DNA from: Coriobacteriia bacterium
GTDB lineage: Bacteria; Actinomycetota; Coriobacteriia; Anaerosomatales; SLCP01
DNA length: 35,055 nt
NCBI GenBank assembly: GCA_030603745.1
Contig: JAUVXE010000018.1
Location: 1 to 35,055 of the forward strand
Reading direction: 5' to 3'
Part shown: positions 31,896 through 35,055 of the stretch, one piece after another
How the letters are laid out: every line of letters starts with the position of its first letter
How positions within the stretch are numbered: position 1 is the first letter of the stretch
The notes under the pieces: model-generated
Told to the model about the DNA's origin: nothing
The model's input: only the letters and a program-made list of their open reading frames with translations
Databases searched by the model: none
Program-made: the position numbers and the translations under genes

Positions 31896-32063
31896 TCAGT
31901 AACAACCGATGTTACTAACAGTGAGGTCGGTCGAGCCCACGTCGCCGTGGTCGGTCGGCAACAGACCGAACACCACAGAGGTGACTTCGCCCGAGCGCTC
32001 GGCCTCGTAGGCGGCGGCGAAGCCGAATACAACCTTGCGCCGCAGGTCTGGAGCAGCACTCTC
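31896..32063 (-). pseudogene. C-terminal coding remnant of an unidentified gene
   Basis: A minus-strand frame with strong G/C third-position bias reads about 55 codons to a TGA at 31898-31896: it begins ESAAPDLRRKVVFGF, passes AAYEAERSGEVTSVV and ends TVSNIGCY. No ATG, GTG or TTG precedes it in frame; the frame is blocked by a TGA inside the upstream immunity gene. So it looks like the tail of a lost gene stranded behind the putative immunity gene, as expected in a toxin-cassette array. It could instead be the true end of the immunity protein before a frameshift, since it abuts that gene's stop in another frame. Confidence 0.45.
31898..31916. promoter_or_regulatory. Inverted repeat upstream of the DUF234 ATPase gene
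   Basis: AGTAACA and TGTTACT flank a 5-nt spacer (ACCGA), a perfect 7-bp dyad, in an AT-rich strip 29 nt ahead of the ATG at 31869. The motif GATGT also recurs at 31892 and 31908. It may be an operator or part of the promoter. It overlaps the last codons of the coding remnant at 31896-32063. Confidence 0.4.
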
Positions 32064-32527
32064 TAGCCCATTACCTCCAAGGAGAAGACGAACACCGAGA
32101 AGTCCTCGCCACCTTCACCGTTGCAGTGATAGGTCCGCCTTGCAGGGGTTTCGTCTACGATCTTCATGCCCGAGTAGTCGGTGCCGCTGAAATCTTCGAC
32201 AGTGACTCCGTACTCCTCTTGCAGCCACCCGTTCTTCACGCGCAGAATGCCGGGGACCTGCGGTTCGATCTCCACGGTATGCGCCTCGCTCTGCTTGTTG
32301 AACCAGACATCGATGCCTTGGTTCTGCCATGGGCCGCCATCAAGCCGAAGTCTACCCTTGGCCGACAAATCCAGAGTGATTCCCTGCCTCCAACGGGAGC
32401 GAATCTCGACTGCCCGAAACACCACCTTCGTGGAGCCCGAAGCATCTAAGACGTCCCAGCAGTACACTCCGGAGCCGCTTGGCCAGTCCGGGTTCGGATA
32501 GCGGATGCTGTTGATGTCTGCAGCCAT
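32063..32527 (-). CDS. Putative immunity protein of the orphan HNH toxin
   Basis: This 154-residue cytosolic protein has no signal peptide and is rich in beta strands (GSGVYCWDVLDASGSTKVVFRAVEIRSRW, ITLDLSAKGRLRLDGGPW, HTVEIEPQVPGILRVKNGWL). The family is not recognised. Its place, 10 nt after the Hint–HNH toxin frame on the same strand, is where immunity genes of polymorphic toxins sit. AAGGA 6 nt before the ATG at 32527 gives a good ribosome-binding site. Third-position GC is lower than in the chromosomal genes to the left. The role is inferred from position and size only. Confidence 0.55.
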   Translation of the reverse strand: MAADINSIRYPNPDWPSGSGVYCWDVLDASGSTKVVFRAVEIRSRWRQGITLDLSAKGRLRLDGGPWQNQGIDVWFNKQSEAHTVEIEPQVPGILRVKNGWLQEEYGVTVEDFSGTDYSGMKIVDETPARRTYHCNGEGGEDFSVFVFSLEVMG

Positions 32528-32537
32528 CTGATTCCTT

Positions 32538-33173
32538 CTATCGAGAGCCGTGTCGCCTGTGGTACCCGATGTGGTCACTGCGACTCATCTTCCGCAGATT
32601 GCCATAACGATGCGGGTTCGGCCCCTTGCGCCCCTTGATGTGGTGCAGCTCCATCGAACGCCCGTCACGACCGATTGCGGCCTTGCTTTTTCTCATGCGC
32701 TCCAGATTCGGCTGGCTCCAGTTCCCGCCCTTTGCGGCCTCGTTCTTCCAGTAGCGCTGTCGAACCGTAGACCACGCCGGTGGCTTGCCCTTGGCGGTCG
32801 CCTTCGTGATGTCGTCACCGACACTCCACTTTGCCGCACACGCATTATGCACCCACACGCCCGCGCTCGCCACGAAGTAGGTGTGGGACTGCGCGACCTC
32901 GAAGTTGTAGACGTCTTGCGGGCTTTCGGGGCGCTCGCGCGTGACCGAGACGATCGTGGCCGGGTCACCGTCTGCCCTCGCGACCTTGTCCCCCGCAGCG
33001 AGCCTGCCCGCTTCCACCCAGCCTGCGCCCTCCACCCAGAAGGGGTGCTCGGGAGTCGCCGTGATCGTCTCGGCGCCGATGTCGATGTGGGTAAGCTCGC
33101 GTGTCTGGTTGCGGAAAAGCTCGGTGACGGGACGCCACTCCTGCTCGCCGGTGGCGGAGTCGCGTGAGAGCAC
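32538..33173 (-). CDS. Orphan toxin cassette: truncated Hint domain plus HNH (LHH-type) nuclease
   Basis: Residues 1-111 are a Hint/intein-like pre-toxin domain missing its catalytic N-terminal block: LSRDSATGEQEWRPVTELF, TITATPEHPFWVE, VYNFEVAQSHTYFVASAGVWVHNAC. The rest is a toxin: W(S)TVRQRYWKNEA, NLERMRKSKAA and ELHHIKGRKGPNPHRYGNL..DHIGYHRRHG, an HNH/endonuclease-VII-like fold with LHH at 32648-32640. The frame stays open upstream to the TAG of the LRR gene (33222) and encodes CPAPIEAVSLGELVLSRD, further Hint sequence, but the first start codon is GTG at 33173. So this is a displaced 3' cassette that needs recombination into a full toxin gene to be exported. A GGGGAG sits just ahead of the GTG, so low internal translation is possible. 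Confidence 0.78.
   Translation of the reverse strand: MLSRDSATGEQEWRPVTELFRNQTRELTHIDIGAETITATPEHPFWVEGAGWVEAGRLAAGDKVARADGDPATIVSVTRERPESPQDVYNFEVAQSHTYFVASAGVWVHNACAAKWSVGDDITKATAKGKPPAWSTVRQRYWKNEAAKGGNWSQPNLERMRKSKAAIGRDGRSMELHHIKGRKGPNPHRYGNLRKMSRSDHIGYHRRHGSR
32837..33173 (-). repeat. Hint-encoding repeat, copy 1
   Basis: This 337-bp block aligns without gaps to 34384-34720 with about 24 mismatches (roughly 93% identity, counted by hand). It encodes the Hint segment from VLSRDSATGEQ to VHNAC. Beyond the VHNAC end the two sequences differ completely (HNH versus GIY-YIG toxin), so the repeat is the recombination arm for toxin-tip exchange. Confidence 0.92.
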
Positions 33174-33221
33174 CAGCTCCCCAAGCGAGACCGCCTCAAT
33201 CGGGGCCGGGCAGGCAATAGA

Positions 33222-34100
33222 CTAGTCCGGGAGAGCGATTCCCGCAGGGTCCATGTTGTAGTGCCGCCGATAAGTCGTACGGAGCGTACGTAGGGCGGGC
33301 AGCGCGCTGAGGGGCCGCAAGTCGCCGTCGACTACGGTCGTATCCCCAGCAAGAACCAACTCCTCGAGCGTTCCGAGACCGGCGAGCGGCTTCAGGCTCT
33401 CGATTCGACCGCAGTTGATGATTCGCAGCCTTCGCAACTGCCCTAGTCGGGTCAAAGGCCCTAGGCCGGAGACGGCGCGACACGACTCAAGGACCAACTC
33501 CTCGATCAAATGCAACTGCTCGATCGCGGAGACGTCCTCCAGTTTCGGAGCGATTCCGAGTCCGAGTCTCTTGACTCCGAGTCCCTCAAGTCCCTCGAGG
33601 GAGCGCAATCTCATCGCAGTTCGAACGTCCAGCTGCTCAAGGTTCACCAGTGAACTGAGCGCGCGCATGTCCTCGGCGGAGTAGTTCCACGCACTTAGTT
33701 CTCTGATTGAGGTGGCTCGTCCGATACTGGCGCAAACGTGCGACCAGAAGGAGTCGAGGTACTCTAGTCGAGGAAAGCACGACAAATCGAGACTGGCCTT
33801 CACGTCTGCGTGAACTGTCATCGAGCGTACGGTCTGGCCGAGCCTCTGAAGGGGTGAGATGTCCTTCAGAGTACGGTCAATCACGATGACCCACTCAAGT
33901 GGCCAGTCCTCTATGAAGTCCAGGCTCTGCTCAACAATACCTGATGTGTAGCTTAGTGTTAGCCCTCTTGCGCGACCACTTCTGAGCACTTCGTTGGCTT
34001 CGGAAGTCCAGGGGCCGATGCAGTCCAGGTTGAGTCCTTCCGGCCACAACTCGACATTGAAACCTGCGCCGCGCTCAACTACCGGATGCTCGCGAATCAT
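33222..34100 (-). CDS. Leucine-rich-repeat protein, putative immunity to the GIY-YIG toxin
   Basis: This 292-residue soluble protein contains about seven leucine-rich repeats of 22-24 residues, such as TSIRELSAWNYSAEDMRALSSLVNLEQLDVRTAM, LRSLEGLEGLGVKRLGL, LEDVSAIEQLHLIEELVLESC and IESLKPLAGLGTLEELVLAGDT. No signal peptide is present. Its ATG overlaps the stop of the GIY-YIG toxin gene by 4 nt (ATGA at 34100-34097), the standard toxin-immunity arrangement, so it likely binds and blocks that nuclease. LRR solenoids are known among immunity proteins but are not the usual type. Codon use is less GC-rich than the flanking chromosome. Its TAG is followed in the same frame by the truncated Hint domain. 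Confidence 0.72.
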   Translation of the reverse strand: MIREHPVVERGAGFNVELWPEGLNLDCIGPWTSEANEVLRSGRARGLTLSYTSGIVEQSLDFIEDWPLEWVIVIDRTLKDISPLQRLGQTVRSMTVHADVKASLDLSCFPRLEYLDSFWSHVCASIGRATSIRELSAWNYSAEDMRALSSLVNLEQLDVRTAMRLRSLEGLEGLGVKRLGLGIAPKLEDVSAIEQLHLIEELVLESCRAVSGLGPLTRLGQLRRLRIINCGRIESLKPLAGLGTLEELVLAGDTTVVDGDLRPLSALPALRTLRTTYRRHYNMDPAGIALPD

Positions 34101-35055
34101 GGGCGCCTGTAGCCCTTCCCCATCAGGTGGACACGCTTCTTCCCAATCGGGTTCCGGACATTCAAGACCTTGTTGCCCTCTCGAATCCGCTTGTCGAGAA
34201 GCCCCTGTTCGAAGATCTCGCGCTGCGTCTTGTTACCGGTAACGCTGTATCGCTTAGCCCGGCTCACTGCCTCTTTGCCATACGTCCTGGCATGCGTCGC
34301 CAGCCGTTTGGTAATGTCCTTTGATTGTCCGACGTAGACCTTGTCGTCAACGACGAATTCGTAGACTCCGGAGTTGGGTTTGCCACACGCATTATGCACC
34401 CACACGCCCGCGCTGGCCACGAAGTAGGTGTGGAACTCCGCGACCTCGAAGTTGTAGACGTCTTGCGGGCTTTCGAGACGCTCGCGCGTGACCGAGACGA
34501 TCGTGGCCGGGTCACCCTCTGCTCTCGCGACCTTGTCACCCGCAGCGAGCCTGCCCGCTTCCACCCAGCCTGCGCTCTCCACCCAGAAGGGGTGCTCGAG
34601 CGTGGCGGTGATCGTCTCGGTGCCGATGTCGACGTGCACGAGCTCGCGTGTCTGGTTGCGGAAAAGCTCGGTGACGGGGCGCCAGTCCTGCTCTCCGGTG
34701 GCCGAGTCACGTGAGAGCACGTGGTCGCCCACCGCAATCGCCTCGATGGGCACCGGGCCTATCGCGGTCACGACGAGGGTGCCGGCCACGAAGCAGAAGG
34801 TCTTCGCCGGGACGCGCCCCCGGCTGACACGGTTGGCGGCTTTGGCCCCGCTCGTGAGCACGCGGCAGCGTCCCGCGCGCGCGCCGGTCGCCGCCTTGGC
34901 TACAAGTGCCGCCCCCTTGGTGGAGTTCGCCGCCATGCTAAGCCCGCCTGTGGCGGCGCCGAGTGCGACACTGCCGCCGAACGCCTTCCAGCTCCACGAC
35001 TTCTTGGTGTTTTGCCACGTGGCGCGCATGCCGGCCTTGAAGCCTTGCTTCTTAA
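34097..35055 (-). CDS. Polymorphic toxin, C-terminal part: Hint domain plus GIY-YIG nuclease (5' end outside window)
   Basis: The frame is open at the window edge, so the delivery part of the toxin lies beyond 35055. The visible ~318 residues start with a hydrophobic/Ala-Gly-rich segment (GGSVALGAATGGLSMAANS). A complete Hint domain follows: CFVAGTLVVTAIGPVPIEAIAVGDHVLSRD, TITATLEHPFWVE, YNFEVAEFHTYFVASAGVWVHNAC. Hint domains in Rhs and other polymorphic toxins release the tip by self-cleavage, here probably at HNAC. The tip is a GIY-YIG nuclease: GVYEFVV and VYVGQSKDITKRLATHA (34373-34320), then a basic C-terminus. The LRR gene overlapping its stop is the likely immunity gene. Type of secretion cannot be told from this part. 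Confidence 0.82.
   Translation of the reverse strand, partial: KKQGFKAGMRATWQNTKKSWSWKAFGGSVALGAATGGLSMAANSTKGAALVAKAATGARAGRCRVLTSGAKAANRVSRGRVPAKTFCFVAGTLVVTAIGPVPIEAIAVGDHVLSRDSATGEQDWRPVTELFRNQTRELVHVDIGTETITATLEHPFWVESAGWVEAGRLAAGDKVARAEGDPATIVSVTRERLESPQDVYNFEVAEFHTYFVASAGVWVHNACGKPNSGVYEFVVDDKVYVGQSKDITKRLATHARTYGKEAVSRAKRYSVTGNKTQREIFEQGLLDKRIREGNKVLNVRNPIGKKRVHLMGKGYRRP
34384..34720 (-). repeat. Hint-encoding repeat, copy 2
   Basis: This is the partner of the block at 32837-33173: same length (337 bp), no gaps, about 24 substitutions, with changes clustered where the protein reads TATLEHPF against TATPEHPF and HVDIGTET against HIDIGAET. This copy sits inside an intact Hint domain and is probably the parent of copy 1. 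Homology continues more weakly upstream through PIEAIAVGD. Confidence 0.92.

Noticed and set aside
31841-32059. A 72-codon minus-strand frame overlapping the ATPase start
   Set aside because: Its codon bias is poor compared with the adjacent frame that gives the 55-residue remnant, and it has no ribosome-binding site.
33222-33224. Amber readthrough joining the LRR protein to the Hint–HNH cassette
   Set aside because: TAG ends other ordinary genes here (pknB, fhaA) and no suppressor system is visible; the Hint domain is also truncated, so a recombination scar is simpler.
1-35055. CRISPR arrays, insertion sequences or a replication origin
   Set aside because: No regularly spaced short repeats, no transposase-like frame with terminal inverted repeats and no DnaA-box cluster were seen.

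Overview
The window is very GC-rich DNA from an actinobacterial-type genome. The FHA–FHA–PP2C–(FtsW/RodA+PBP)–PASTA-kinase order at 405-7363 is the classic actinobacterial division/cell-wall signalling cluster. Fusion of the SEDS polymerase to its transpeptidase, together with DUF3048 and multiheme cytochromes, points to an anaerobic Coriobacteriia-like lineage. That placement is inferred from gene content, not from a marker-gene tree.

Layout. (1) 1-7363, plus strand: end of a membrane protein, then fhaA, fhaB, pstP, the SEDS-PBP fusion and pknB, which senses peptidoglycan fragments and controls wall synthesis. A UPF0178 gene runs into pknB tail to tail. (2) 7825-18646: a cytochrome region with 32 CxxCH haem sites in three proteins. 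One minus-strand operon encodes a GerMN lipoprotein, a TPR protein, an NHL beta-propeller protein and a secreted 7-haem cytochrome. A second encodes an anchored unknown protein, a 12-haem and a 13-haem membrane-anchored cytochrome, a PadR-DUF4388 regulator and a polytopic membrane protein. A lipoprotein gene is divergent from the first operon. Three copies of one 17-bp palindrome, TAGTNCAGNCTGNACTA, lie at the head of both operons and at a promoter for a short terminated transcript (about 7925-8004). This looks like one regulon for electron transfer across and beyond the cell wall, and is the most novel item here.

(3) 18647-21386: a DUF3048 protein; a MarR regulator with a perfect 18-bp inverted repeat at its promoter and a coupled NmrA-type dehydrogenase; tRNA-Arg(CCU) with a strong hairpin behind it. 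(4) 21446-27647, minus strand: a phosphoribosyltransferase, a zinc-ribbon acetyltransferase ahead of a NitT/TauT-type ABC importer, and a CopB-like copper ATPase. (5) 27765-30447: two convergent HEAT-repeat proteins, one membrane-anchored. (6) 30490-35055, minus strand: a DUF234-type ATPase and a polymorphic-toxin tip. The tip holds the C-terminus of a Hint–GIY-YIG toxin with an overlapping LRR immunity gene, then a duplicated orphan Hint–HNH cassette with its own putative immunity gene, then a decayed coding remnant. Lower GC and a 337-bp, roughly 93% identical Hint repeat suggest recombination-driven cassette turnover.

All calls come from reading the sequence; no database search was run. 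Function names rest on motif recognition.
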